From Notoacmeibacter ruber (GTDB lineage: Bacteria; Pseudomonadota; Alphaproteobacteria; Rhizobiales; Rhizobiaceae), in the NCBI RefSeq assembly GCF_003668555.1, contig NZ_RCWN01000002.1:1-64000 (forward strand): a stretch of DNA of 64,000 nt, written 5' to 3'. The position numbers and the translations under genes were made by a program. Below, piece by piece: positions 36,779-47,487 of this stretch (positions within the stretch are counted from its first letter, which is position 1; every line of letters starts with the position of its first letter). The notes under the pieces were generated by a model, which had not been told where the DNA came from, made no database searches, and saw only the letters and a list, made by a program, of their open reading frames with translations.

Positions 36779-37584
36779 TGCCCAACCTTCTGAAAAAGCC
36801 GTTCGGCACCCGCGGCAAGGTGCATCAGATCACGCCCGAAAGCGCCGGTTGGCGCTATGTGGGCTTCTCACTCTACCGCCTGAAAGCGGGTGATGCGGCA
36901 GCCGAGGCGACCGGCGACCGGGAGATCATCCTTGTAATGGTCGAGGGTAAGGCGGCGATTACCGGCGCAGGCCAGGACTGGGGCACGCTGGGCGAACGGA
37001 TGGACGTGTTCGAGCGGACGCCGCCCCATTGCCTCTACCTGCCCAATGGCACCGAGTGGGAGGCGAAAGCCGAGACCGACTGTGTCATCGCTATCTGCAC
37101 CGCGCCGGGGAAAAGCGGGCACGAACCGCGCCGGATCGGACCCGATGGCATTACCCTGACCGAGCGCGGCAGGGGCACCAATACTCGCTACATTAACAAC
37201 ATCGCGATGGAGAACGAGGATTACTGCGACAGCCTGCTTGTTACAGAAGTCTTCACCCCTGCGGGCCACTGGTCGTCCTTCCCAAGCCACCGCCACGACG
37301 AAGACGACTTCCCGCGCATCACCTACCTGGAAGAGACCTACTACCACCGCCTTAACCCGGCGTCGGGCTTCGGCGTGCAGCGCGTCTACACGGATGACGG
37401 ACAGCTGGACGAAACGATGGCCATATCCGATGGGGACGTGGTCTGCGTGCCGCGCGGCCATCATCCCTGCGGCGCACCCTATGGATTCGAGATGTATTAC
37501 CTCAACGTCATGGCGGGCCCCTTGCGAAAATGGCGTTTCGTACCCGCACCAGAGGTAGAATGGATCATGGAACGCGACGGCTAA
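36778..37584 (+). CDS. iolB: 5-deoxy-glucuronate isomerase
   Basis: 268 residues, bicupin fold. SHRHDEDDFPRITYLEETYYHRL and the late PRGHHPCGAPYGFEMYYLN supply the metal-binding histidines characteristic of IolB, which makes 5-dehydro-2-deoxygluconate for IolC. It is the last gene of the importer-iolCDEB operon and ends four bases before a convergent LysR gene. Confidence 0.95.
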   Translation: MPNLLKKPFGTRGKVHQITPESAGWRYVGFSLYRLKAGDAAAEATGDREIILVMVEGKAAITGAGQDWGTLGERMDVFERTPPHCLYLPNGTEWEAKAETDCVIAICTAPGKSGHEPRRIGPDGITLTERGRGTNTRYINNIAMENEDYCDSLLVTEVFTPAGHWSSFPSHRHDEDDFPRITYLEETYYHRLNPASGFGVQRVYTDDGQLDETMAISDGDVVCVPRGHHPCGAPYGFEMYYLNVMAGPLRKWRFVPAPEVEWIMERDG

Positions 37585-37587
37585 GGA

Positions 37588-38472
37588 TCAGTCCGCCGCA
37601 AAGAGGTGCCGCTCCTCGCGCACTATCGTATCGAGCAGATCGGCCGCGGCCTGCACCCGGCGTGCGACCCGCAAGTTCTCGTGCCAGACCAGCCAGTAGC
37701 TGCGGCGGGCCTCCAGCTCCGGCAAAAGCCGCACCAGGTCTGCATCTCCCCTGGCCATGAAGTCGTGGCAGATGCCGATGCCCGCGCCGGCCTGCACCGC
37801 GGCGAACTGCCCGATGGCCGTCGCGACCGCAATGTCCGACTGCCAGTCACGATGGAACTCGCGCGCGTAATTCAGCTCGGGCGTATAGACGAGATCGTCG
37901 ACGTAGCCGATGCGGGTATGGTGTCGCAAATCGTCCGGCGTCGTGGGCAAGCCCGCCCGGTCGAGATAGGCGCGCGACGCGTAAAGCCCCAGCGAATACG
38001 GGACCAGTTTGCGTACGCGCAGGCGTCCCTTGTCGGGTCGGCCCACCATGATCGCGAGGTCGGCCTCGCGTTCCGAAAGCGAAAAGCTGCGCGGAACGGG
38101 CACCAATTGGATGCGCAGATCGGGATAGGCCGAGCGGAAGCGGCCCAGCCGTGGCGCGAGAAATGCGCTGCCGAAACCGTCAGGTGCGCCGATCCGCACG
38201 GTGCCCGCGACCGCATCGTGTCCGCCGATCCGCGCCGCGCCCGCCAAGATTTCCGCCTCCACACGTTCAGCAGTGACGAAGAGCGCGGCGCCGTCCTCGG
38301 TCAGGGTCGATCCACGCGTCGTGCGATCGAACAGACGTGTGCCGCTAGCCTCTTCCAGCGCCGCGATGTGGCGGCTCAGCCGGGACTGGCTGATACCGAG
38401 CCGGGCTGCGGCACTCAACATCTGTCCGTCTCGCGCCACCGCCAGAAAATATCGAAAGTCGTCCCAGTTCAT
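37588..38472 (-). CDS. LysR-family transcriptional regulator
   Basis: 294 residues. The N-terminal HTH is [24 protein letters not shown], and the rest is a LysR substrate domain. It is divergent from iolA across about 90 bases, which lack the GGAA/TTCC motif seen elsewhere in the island, so iolA may be under this regulator instead of IolR. Confidence 0.88.
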   Translation of the reverse strand: MNWDDFRYFLAVARDGQMLSAAARLGISQSRLSRHIAALEEASGTRLFDRTTRGSTLTEDGAALFVTAERVEAEILAGAARIGGHDAVAGTVRIGAPDGFGSAFLAPRLGRFRSAYPDLRIQLVPVPRSFSLSEREADLAIMVGRPDKGRLRVRKLVPYSLGLYASRAYLDRAGLPTTPDDLRHHTRIGYVDDLVYTPELNYAREFHRDWQSDIAVATAIGQFAAVQAGAGIGICHDFMARGDADLVRLLPELEARRSYWLVWHENLRVARRVQAAADLLDTIVREERHLFAAD

Positions 38473-38563
38473 ATCATCGTTTCTGCATAACGGTTCACTG
38501 TCTGCGTCTGTTTATATGCGAAATCAGATGGACGATACAGGGCGCCGAAGAGGAGTATCATCC

Positions 38564-40063
<1,500 letters not shown>

Positions 40064-40131
40064 GGTGACAGCGATAAAGGCGGCGCTGATCTCCGAAGAG
40101 TTTGGCACCGCCTCCTTCGATACGACATGGC

Positions 40132-40153
40132 CGGCGCGGCGCGGCGCGGCGCG
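40132..40153. repeat. Short tandem CGGCG repeat at a module junction
   Basis: Four CGGCG units plus a partial fifth lie in the gap after iolA. Just before it, a GTG at 40067 opens a short frame (TAIKAALISEEFGTASFDTT) that looks like the truncated start of a gene. Confidence 0.6.
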
Positions 40154-40236
40154 TGGTAGATTATCGGCGATCTATCTTTCTAGCGGTCATTGAACGAGAA
40201 AACGTAACGCTCTTTCAGGTCGGCGATAGAACGGGT

Positions 40237-41055
40237 TCATCCCCGAACGTTTCCGTCCATTGCAGATAATTCTAAGCAGTCTGAGCCGCCAGTCTGGAGG
40301 GCGACTTTCCTGGCGTGTGCGAAAAGGGTAGCGGCGTCGTTTGCACTGCGGTTCTGGCCGAGGTCCGTGACGGTCGTCATAACACAGACGATCTCGTTCT
40401 GAGCGTCGAAGACCGGAACGGCCAGGCCGGTTATCGTCGGCAGAAGATGGCCGGTGAGTTCGGCCCAGCATTCATGTCGGATTTTTTCCAGATCGCCGGC
40501 ACGCACTTTGCGGCCACGAAAATGCGGCGGCTGCAGGCGGCGCGCGCTCTCGATCCGCTCCGGCGGCAGGAAGGCCTGGAAACAGAGCCCGCAGGCGCTG
40601 TTGTCGATGGGCAGGATGTCGCCGAGGCCGAGCGAGGAAATCGAGAAATAGGCGTTCCGATACCAACGAACGAGGGTCGGTCCACGTTCGGTCCAGATCG
40701 CAACGCCGCCGCTCGACATGGTTTCGCTCACGAGGGTCTTCATGTGGCGCGAGGCGATCTCCACGCCATCGATCCGACGGATCGCGGCGATGCCGATACT
40801 GAGAGCCATCGGACCGAGATCGTAAAGGCCGGTCGTCGGATCCTGAACCGCAAGTCCCTCTTTTATCAGGCTCTGCATGTAGCGGTGGGCAGTCGAACTG
40901 CCTGATTCCGTCTGTTCTGCGATGGCGCCGAGCGGCAGCGGTTTGGGCGCGTTTGCCAGACAATGAAGGAAGCGAGCCGCGACCGAAACGGAATTGATGG
41001 TTCCGGACCGCTTTCCGGAGGCCGGTCGATCGTCCAAATCATCCTTTTCATCCAT
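40237..41055 (-). CDS. IclR-family transcriptional regulator
   Basis: 272 residues. Winged HTH near residues 20-75 (LGAIAEQTESGSSTAHRYMQSL) and the IclR effector domain with DNSACGLCFQAF and ITGLAVPVFDAQNEIV. It is divergent from the TonB receptor across about 225 bases, so it may regulate that receptor. The start is uncertain between Met residues near the N-terminus. Confidence 0.85.
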   Translation of the reverse strand: MDEKDDLDDRPASGKRSGTINSVSVAARFLHCLANAPKPLPLGAIAEQTESGSSTAHRYMQSLIKEGLAVQDPTTGLYDLGPMALSIGIAAIRRIDGVEIASRHMKTLVSETMSSGGVAIWTERGPTLVRWYRNAYFSISSLGLGDILPIDNSACGLCFQAFLPPERIESARRLQPPHFRGRKVRAGDLEKIRHECWAELTGHLLPTITGLAVPVFDAQNEIVCVMTTVTDLGQNRSANDAATLFAHARKVALQTGGSDCLELSAMDGNVRG

Positions 41056-41281
41056 TCTACGACGCTGCTCCTTCGCATGAAGACTGAGTGCCGCCCCTTA
41101 TACCGAAGACGTCGGCAGCGAATAGAGCCGCTAAATGTTGCCTTTTTGACACAAGTTTTCCGCGTCGGCCTTTCTTTCCGCATCGCGGTTACGATTCTGC
41201 ATGGCGGAGAAATTGTCTTCGGTTATCGATCGCCGGCGAACACGCCTCATTGCAAACTCGATCCGTTGAGGAAGGCAGGAA

Positions 41282-43384
41282 ATGAAGTCCAACTCGCTAT
41301 ACAATCATCTGACCGGCGGTTGCGCTGTGCTGGCTCTCGCGGTCTCCGCGGGCAGCGCCTCGGCTCAGGAGAACGTCACCGTCCTCGAGACGATCACCGT
41401 CTCCGGTGAAAATCTGGAGCGCAGCGTCCGGCAGACCGCTTCTTCCATCGCGGTCATGACCGATGACGATATTCAACGCCGTTTCGGCGATGAATCGGTC
41501 CTGGAGGCGGTAAGTCGCGTACCGAACGTCACGGTGCCGGCGGAAGGCGGCTTGTTGAGTGCGCCGACCATTCGCGGGCAGGCCAGCGAAGGCCCGAATA
41601 GCGGCGCGACCGCGTTCTTTTCCGGCACGACACCGCGGACGGCTGTTGAGGTCGATGGACGGACGCTCAACTTCAACGAACTCATCTTCGGCTTCTCCTC
41701 GCTTTGGGACGTGGAATCCATCGAGGTCTATCGCGGTCCGCAGACGATCAGCCAGGGTGCCAACAGCATCGCAGGCGCGGTCATCATCGACACCAAGGAC
41801 CCGACGTTCGAGCCGGAGTTCCGGGCACAAACGCAATATGGCAGCTACGACCGGTTCGGTGCGGCAATGGTGGCGTCCGGTCCGCTTTCTGACCAGGTCG
41901 CAGGCCGCGTCGCGATCGACTACAACCGGCGCGATACATTCATCGATTACGTCGCTCCGGGTTTCCAGTCCGATGGCGACCTCGATCTCGACAGCTTCAA
42001 CGGCCGGGGCAAGCTGCTCTTCGTCCCGGATGCGCTTCCGGGCTTCGAGGCCAAGATCACGGGCTTCTACAGCTACAACAACCGGCCGACCTTCGAAGCG
42101 GCATCGCCGCCCTATGATGATCTCGACAACATCACGCCGTCCAATCCGACCTACGAGAACAATGTCGGCGGCGGCATGATCGACATCTCCTACCTCTTCG
42201 ACAACGGCATGAAGTTCTATAACGAATTGCAGTACAACCGTGCCGAAACCGACCGTACGGCGACACCGGCGGAGAATGGGTCCGCCAGCATCGAGGCCGA
42301 CAATGTCTCCAACGAAACGCGCCTGATCTTCGGCGATCCGGATGTAAACGGCGCAAGCGGGGTCGTCGGCGCCTATCTGGGTTATACCGCGAGCGCGGAC
42401 GAGTTGTCCCTTACCGATCGACTGGGCAACGCCTTCGTTTCGAACTTCGACGACGACAAGCAGAATATGAGCATCTTCGGCGAAGTGAACTACCGGTTCC
42501 TCGATCGGTGGGTCGCTTCCGGCAGCCTTCGCTACCAGCACGATCGCATCCAGCGGGAGGGTCTTGCGACGTTCGGCCGGGGAGAGCGGCCCCTCGATTA
42601 CGACGAGACGTTCGATGCTCTTCTGCCAAAGCTTTCGCTTGCTTATGATCTGACTGAGGATGTCACGGTCGGCGCTCTTGTCAGCCGTGGCTACAATCCT
42701 GGTGGCGTCTCGCTCGATTTAGTCGGCAACCAGTACTATCTCTACGATGAAGAGACCGTATGGAATTACGAGCTGTTTGCACGAACGAGCCTTCTAGACG
42801 ACCGCCTGCGCATCAACGCCAATGTTTTCTACAGCGATTTCGAAGATGCCCAGCGCTATGTCGAAGTCGGACAGGTCGGCCCCTTCTTCCAGTCCTATAC
42901 GGTGAATGTGGAGGATGCCCGGTCCTACGGCCTCGAAGTTGGCGCGGAATACGATGTCCGAAGCGATCTGCGCGTTCAAGCAGGTCTCGGCCTTCTATCG
43001 ACCGAGATCAAAGAGATCGGCGCCGCCGCTGCGGGCATCTCGGAAGGCAATGATTTCAGCCGCGCCCCGAACTATACGCTTTCCTTCGGCTTCGATTGGG
43101 ACATACGGGAGAATCTCAGCTTCGGTGCCAGCCTTCGCCATTCGGATGGATATTTCTCCGATGATGCGAACAGCGACGATCTGGCTGTCGGAAGCTACAC
43201 CGTCGTCGACCTTCGCGCGGCTTTCAGCCCGCAGGACAACTTCAAGGCTTTCGCTTACGTGAACAATCTGTTCGACGACCGTTCGGCGACCCTGAAGCGC
43301 CAGAACCGGGCAAGCGGTGGTTTTGTGGAAGCATCCATCGTTCAGCCGCGCGAGATCGGCGCGGGGCTTCAGGTGAGTTTCTGA
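41282..43384 (+). CDS. TonB-dependent outer-membrane receptor
   Basis: 700 residues. The signal peptide ends at GSASAQE (about residue 29). A TonB-box-like ETITVSG follows, then the plug domain (ASSIAVMTDDDIQRRFG, VEVYRGPQTISQGANSIAG) and a beta-barrel ending in GAGLQVSF, with the terminal Phe of outer-membrane proteins. A possible -35 TTGACA lies at 41146. It faces a ferric-siderophore ABC transporter and probably imports an iron chelate. Confidence 0.92.
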   Translation: MKSNSLYNHLTGGCAVLALAVSAGSASAQENVTVLETITVSGENLERSVRQTASSIAVMTDDDIQRRFGDESVLEAVSRVPNVTVPAEGGLLSAPTIRGQASEGPNSGATAFFSGTTPRTAVEVDGRTLNFNELIFGFSSLWDVESIEVYRGPQTISQGANSIAGAVIIDTKDPTFEPEFRAQTQYGSYDRFGAAMVASGPLSDQVAGRVAIDYNRRDTFIDYVAPGFQSDGDLDLDSFNGRGKLLFVPDALPGFEAKITGFYSYNNRPTFEAASPPYDDLDNITPSNPTYENNVGGGMIDISYLFDNGMKFYNELQYNRAETDRTATPAENGSASIEADNVSNETRLIFGDPDVNGASGVVGAYLGYTASADELSLTDRLGNAFVSNFDDDKQNMSIFGEVNYRFLDRWVASGSLRYQHDRIQREGLATFGRGERPLDYDETFDALLPKLSLAYDLTEDVTVGALVSRGYNPGGVSLDLVGNQYYLYDEETVWNYELFARTSLLDDRLRINANVFYSDFEDAQRYVEVGQVGPFFQSYTVNVEDARSYGLEVGAEYDVRSDLRVQAGLGLLSTEIKEIGAAAAGISEGNDFSRAPNYTLSFGFDWDIRENLSFGASLRHSDGYFSDDANSDDLAVGSYTVVDLRAAFSPQDNFKAFAYVNNLFDDRSATLKRQNRASGGFVEASIVQPREIGAGLQVSF

Positions 43385-43438
43385 CGACGGCGTGTCGCGG
43401 TCGGTGGGCCGTTCGCGACAGCTCAAGACGGATCGGAA

Positions 43439-43483
43439 TGATGCGCGAAACGGCTGAGACCGGTTCGCGCATCATCTCTTTTT
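43439..43483 (+). terminator. Rho-independent terminator after the TonB receptor
   Basis: Perfect 11-base arms, TGATGCGCGAA (43439-43449) and its complement (43464-43474), followed by TCTCTTTTT. It lies between convergent genes. Confidence 0.85.
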
Positions 43484-43499
43484 AGCGTCTAGTTCCGCT

Positions 43500-44462
43500 C
43501 TAGCGGCCTGCCAGCCAGTCTTCATAGGCATCGAGCGTGTTCTCCGCGCTCGCGATGGAGGGCGTCACCACCTTCGCGGAATCGAGATAGAGGATGCGGC
43601 CATCGATGGCCGGTTTAAGGAAGCGGCTCCAGCCCGGTACGATCCGGTCGAGCGACGAGCGGACGGCATCCTCGTCCCGCCCACCGGCGTAAGTGTTCAT
43701 GGCGAGTAGAATATCCGGGTCGAGGCGACCGACAATTTCTGTGCTTAGCGGAACGAAAAGCGACGAGCCCATGCCGCTCCCGCCGTCGGTGGGCGCCAGG
43801 GCAAGGCGCGAATAGCCAAGGTCGCTCATGGCCTGCGCAACGCCGGTCACATCGCCGATAGCGTTGAGCTGGTCGGTGAGGAAGAGACCGAGATAGTCGC
43901 GGCGACCGCTGGTCGAGCCTTCTGTCGCTCTTAATTCCCGCGCGCGTTCGAGATAGGCGTCTCGGCGCTGTTCAAAAATCGCCTGCCGACCGAGAAGTTC
44001 GGCAAGCTCGGCCTGTGTTTGAAAACCGGATACGCGCCCCGCGCTCGCATTCTGGATATAAACCGGAGCGATCGTCGACAGCCTTTCGATCTTGCTGCCG
44101 TCGCGGTCCGTTCCGATGATGAGATCGGGCTCAAGTGCGCCGAGACGTTCCAGATCGATCTCGCCAATCGGCCCGATACCCCTGGGCGTGGTGGACGGCG
44201 CGCGCACCCCGAGAACGTCCCGGTAGAAATCGACCGCCATCAGGCTCTGTCCGTCGTCGCCACGGCCATAGCTGCCCACCGGAACGAGGCCAAGATCGGC
44301 AAGCGGCACACCAAGAAGCGCTTCGTGAAGGACGACGATGCGCTCCGGCTCGTCGGGGATCGTAATCTGGCGACCCGCATCGTCTGTGACAGTCCGTTCG
44401 GCCGCGAGCGAAGCACTCGAGGTCACAAAAATGGTTGTGAGAACGAAAAGAATACCGCGCAA
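43500..44462 (-). CDS. Ferric-siderophore ABC transporter substrate-binding protein
   Basis: 320 residues. The signal peptide ends at SASLAAE (about residue 21). Family 8 (FepB/FecB-like) helical-backbone binding protein, with ERIVVLHEALLGVPLADLGLVPVG, DLERLGALEPDLIIGTD and RIVPGWSRFLKPAIDGRILY. It is the last gene of the leftward operon behind two permeases and an ATPase, and converges on the TonB receptor. Confidence 0.9.
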   Translation of the reverse strand: MRGILFVLTTIFVTSSASLAAERTVTDDAGRQITIPDEPERIVVLHEALLGVPLADLGLVPVGSYGRGDDGQSLMAVDFYRDVLGVRAPSTTPRGIGPIGEIDLERLGALEPDLIIGTDRDGSKIERLSTIAPVYIQNASAGRVSGFQTQAELAELLGRQAIFEQRRDAYLERARELRATEGSTSGRRDYLGLFLTDQLNAIGDVTGVAQAMSDLGYSRLALAPTDGGSGMGSSLFVPLSTEIVGRLDPDILLAMNTYAGGRDEDAVRSSLDRIVPGWSRFLKPAIDGRILYLDSAKVVTPSIASAENTLDAYEDWLAGR

Positions 44463-44474
44463 AATGGCTCTCCC

Positions 44475-45527
44475 TTAATGAATATGGTTTTCGCGCATCG
44501 TTCGCAGACGAAGCGTCAGGATAAAAAGCGGCACGCCGACCAGCGTCAGACCAAGGCCGATGGGAAGGCCGATCGTGCCGGGCAAGGCCCGCGTCAGAAT
44601 ATCGGCCGCGATGACGAGAAGCCCGCCTGTAAGGCCGGAGAGGACAAGCCGTGCGCGACCGGTCGCCGGCGAGATGAAGTTGGAGAGATGCGGCGCCATC
44701 ACGCCAAGAAAGATAAGCGGCCCGACAGCCGTCACCGCTGCGGAACTGATGAGAACGGCGCCAAGAAGCGCAAGAGGCTGAGTGCGTCCGGTCGGCTCGC
44801 CGAGCGACAGCGCGAGCGAAGGGCCGAGTTCGATGACGCGGAGTTTTGGACCGATCAGAAGGGTGCAGACGATGCTTGCGGCGAACCAGGGCAGATAGCT
44901 AATTGCCGCACCGAGACTTGCGAGAGATAGCGAGCCGGCTAGCCAGTCGGCCATCGCGTAGGAAAGATCAGGCGGCAGATAGAGAAGAAGGATCGAGAGG
45001 ATCGAGGACAACGACGTCTCGATCGCGATCCCCATCAGGAGAACGGCAAGCCCGCTGGCGGCCTGCCGCCCGGTCAAAAGAATGAGCGCGAGCGCGACAG
45101 CCAGTCCGCCGATGAGCGCGGCAATGGGGATGAAGGTGGGATTGATCGTCGGCAGGAAGACGAGCAGCAACATGATCGTCACCATCGATCCTTGGCTGAT
45201 ACCGAGAAGGCCCGGATCGGCCAGCGGGTTGCGGGCGAGCGATTGCAGGACAGCGCCCGCTATGGCGACTGACCAGCCGGCCATGAAGCCAAGAAGGATC
45301 CGCGGCAGACGAACGTCGAATAGGGCATAGCGTTCGGAGGCCGAAAGCTCGCCGGTGACGAGATTGGCGAGCGCGACGCGGGTGACGCCGAGATTGATCG
45401 AGATGGCGGAGAGCACGAGACCGATCACGATGAGAAGAGCCGCCGCCGCCAGATCATGCAGCGGGATTTGCAGCCCTGCGGGACCCGAGAGGATGGGCCT
45501 GCCATCGGTCGAGCGAAGCCGCTTCAT
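44475..45527 (-). CDS. Iron-siderophore ABC transporter permease (FecD type)
   Basis: 350 residues, FecCD family with nine to ten membrane segments. RYALFDVRLPRILLGFMAG and GAVLQSLARNPLADPGLLGISQG are diagnostic, as is GPLIFLGVMAPHLSNFI. ATG 45527 overlaps the stop of the upstream permease by four bases. A much longer upstream frame exists but lies inside the neighbouring permease and is not used. Confidence 0.92.
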   Translation of the reverse strand: MKRLRSTDGRPILSGPAGLQIPLHDLAAAALLIVIGLVLSAISINLGVTRVALANLVTGELSASERYALFDVRLPRILLGFMAGWSVAIAGAVLQSLARNPLADPGLLGISQGSMVTIMLLLVFLPTINPTFIPIAALIGGLAVALALILLTGRQAASGLAVLLMGIAIETSLSSILSILLLYLPPDLSYAMADWLAGSLSLASLGAAISYLPWFAASIVCTLLIGPKLRVIELGPSLALSLGEPTGRTQPLALLGAVLISSAAVTAVGPLIFLGVMAPHLSNFISPATGRARLVLSGLTGGLLVIAADILTRALPGTIGLPIGLGLTLVGVPLFILTLRLRTMRENHIH

Positions 45528-46534
45528 GCCGTGCTCCGGCCTGGCGAGGCGATATAATGCCGACGGACGAGAAGCGCGAAGGCGATGCCGCCGATCGCAT
45601 CCATGAGGACGCCGGTGCTGACCGTGTAGGGCTGGAAGGCGAGACGTCCGATAAGATCGGCTGCGAGGCAGATGGACGCCCCGGCCACGGCAGCCGCCGG
45701 CATGAGCCGCGAAAGGCCAAGTCCGGTGAGCGGCCGAACCATATGCGGCACGACGAGGCCGACAAAGGCGACCGGCCCACAGATGGCAACGGCGGATGCC
45801 GTGCCGAGGCAGACGGCAAGAAGAGCGGCTCCGGAGACCCTTCCGACATCGACACCCGCCGCTGCGGCGCGGTCGGCTCCGATCGCGATCATGGTGATCG
45901 AACGGGAAAGCAAAGCGAGGACGACGAGCGCGGCTGCGCCGACCCACCAGAACAGTGCAAGACGATCAATATAGACATGGTTGATGTTGCCGCTCAGCCA
46001 GCCGAGGAAACTGGTCCGGCGGGAGGGATCGGAGAGGAGTACGGCGTTCGCCGCGCCGGTCAGGAGAAGACCGGTCAATGCGCCGGAGAGGATGAGGGCA
46101 AGGCCGCGTGGATCATTTCCCCGCCCCGTTGCGCGAGCGACGAGAACGGCGACGGCGAACCCCGCAACGCCGCCTACAAGTCCGGCAACGCCTTGCCATT
46201 GAAGGCCGAGATCGAACAGGAAGGCGGCCGTGACGACGAAAAAGGTCGCGCCGCCGGTGATGCCGAGCGTTGACGGCGCGGCGAGCGGATTGCGCGTCAG
46301 GGACTGAAGAACCGCGCCGCCGCAGGCCGTGACCGTTCCGACATAGAGGGCGATCAGAACGCGCGGCAGCCGTTGATGGAAGATGATGGCGTGATCGTAG
46401 TTTTGCGGATCGAATGCGGTCAATGCCGCGATCACCAGGCCCGGCGTCACTCCCTCCGGACCGATCGACAATTCGCCTGCGATCAACAGGATCAAGGTGG
46501 CAGCGAGTGCGAGGAAGCCGAGCTGCTTTCTCAT
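45524..46534 (-). CDS. Iron-siderophore ABC transporter permease (FecC type)
   Basis: 336 residues from ATG 46534. FecCD family: LPRVLIALYVG, GGAVLQSLTRNPLAAPSTLGITGG and GPVAFVGLVVPHMVR. It forms the heterodimeric channel with the permease at 44475. Its start lies ten bases after the ATPase stop. The Val codon two residues upstream (GTG) is an alternative start. Confidence 0.92.
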   Translation of the reverse strand: MRKQLGFLALAATLILLIAGELSIGPEGVTPGLVIAALTAFDPQNYDHAIIFHQRLPRVLIALYVGTVTACGGAVLQSLTRNPLAAPSTLGITGGATFFVVTAAFLFDLGLQWQGVAGLVGGVAGFAVAVLVARATGRGNDPRGLALILSGALTGLLLTGAANAVLLSDPSRRTSFLGWLSGNINHVYIDRLALFWWVGAAALVVLALLSRSITMIAIGADRAAAAGVDVGRVSGAALLAVCLGTASAVAICGPVAFVGLVVPHMVRPLTGLGLSRLMPAAAVAGASICLAADLIGRLAFQPYTVSTGVLMDAIGGIAFALLVRRHYIASPGRSTA

Positions 46535-46544
46535 GGCCACGCTC

Positions 46545-47351
46545 TCATGGGTGAAACGATAAATGGCGAGAGGGTGTGCGTTCGGCCCGTTGCGGCAGAC
46601 AGACGAGCCGCCCGCCGCGTTCGAACACATCGGCATCGACGCCGAAGACGCGGCGGATATTGCCCTCATCAAGCGTCTCGCGAACCGGTCCGACGCTGAC
46701 GATCCGCCCCTCCGCCATCATGACGACATCGTCGGCAAAGGCGGCTGCGAGGTTGAGATCGTGCAGCACGGCGACAACGGTCTTTCCATGGGTCTCGATC
46801 AGGTCGCGGATCAGTTCGAGGACCGAATATTGATAGGTGACGTCGAGATGGTTGACCGGCTCGTCCATCAGGATGATGTCGGCGTTCTGGGCAAGTACCA
46901 TGGCGATCCATGCCCGCTGGCGCTGACCGCCGGAAAGCGTGTTCATCTGACGATGCGCCATCTTCTCCAGGCCGACGATCCGAAGCGCATCGGCAAAGAG
47001 GCGGCGATCCTCATCCGACGGCCCGCCCAGCAGCATGCGGCGGGCATGGCCGCCAAGTTCCACCAGTTCGCCGAGCGTCATATAATCCGGGCAGGCGCTT
47101 TCCTGCGGTAGGTAGGCGACCCTGCGTGCCAGATCGCGGCGACCGAGCGTTTCGATATCCTGGCCGTCGAGCGTGACCTTTCCGTTCGAGACATCGACGA
47201 GCCGTAATATCGCCTTCAGAAGCGTGGATTTGCCGCACCCGTTGGGTCCTATCAGCGCTGTGAGAACGCCCCGCCGAAAGGTGACGCTGAGATCGGACAG
47301 AACCGGCCGCTTTCCGTAAGATGCATCAATGTCGCGAACGGCCAGAACCAA
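46545..47351 (-). CDS. Iron-siderophore ABC transporter ATPase (FepC type)
   Basis: 268 residues. Walker A GPNGCGKS, signature LSGGQRQRAWIAM and Walker B IILMDEPVNHLD, followed by VLHDLNLAAAFADDVVMM, match FepC/FecE ATPases. It is the first gene of the leftward iron operon, divergent from the flavin monooxygenase gene. Confidence 0.92.
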   Translation of the reverse strand: MVLAVRDIDASYGKRPVLSDLSVTFRRGVLTALIGPNGCGKSTLLKAILRLVDVSNGKVTLDGQDIETLGRRDLARRVAYLPQESACPDYMTLGELVELGGHARRMLLGGPSDEDRRLFADALRIVGLEKMAHRQMNTLSGGQRQRAWIAMVLAQNADIILMDEPVNHLDVTYQYSVLELIRDLIETHGKTVVAVLHDLNLAAAFADDVVMMAEGRIVSVGPVRETLDEGNIRRVFGVDADVFERGGRLVCLPQRAERTPSRHLSFHP

Positions 47352-47433
47352 GGTATCGATGCCTTTCCGGTGTTTCCTTCTTCGGTCTTGATCGCGTCTT
47401 AAACAGGAGTAGATTACTCCGCAAATCCTAATG

Positions 47434-47471
47434 CTCTCCGCAGAGAAGAATTAATTTCGCCATGCGGAGAG
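47434..47471. promoter_or_regulatory. Inverted repeat in the divergent iron/monooxygenase promoter region
   Basis: CTCTCCGCA (47434-47442) and its exact complement TGCGGAGAG (47463-47471) are separated by 20 bases, and a further CTCCGCAAA copy lies at 47417. They sit between the ATPase and monooxygenase starts and may be an operator coordinating both. Confidence 0.4.
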
Positions 47472-47487
47472 AAGAAAGTGCGATCGC

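Noticed and set aside
44475..45947. Long 490-codon frame including the FecD-type permease.
   Set aside because: The first 140 codons lie in the neighbouring permease gene in another frame; the family N-terminus begins at 45527.
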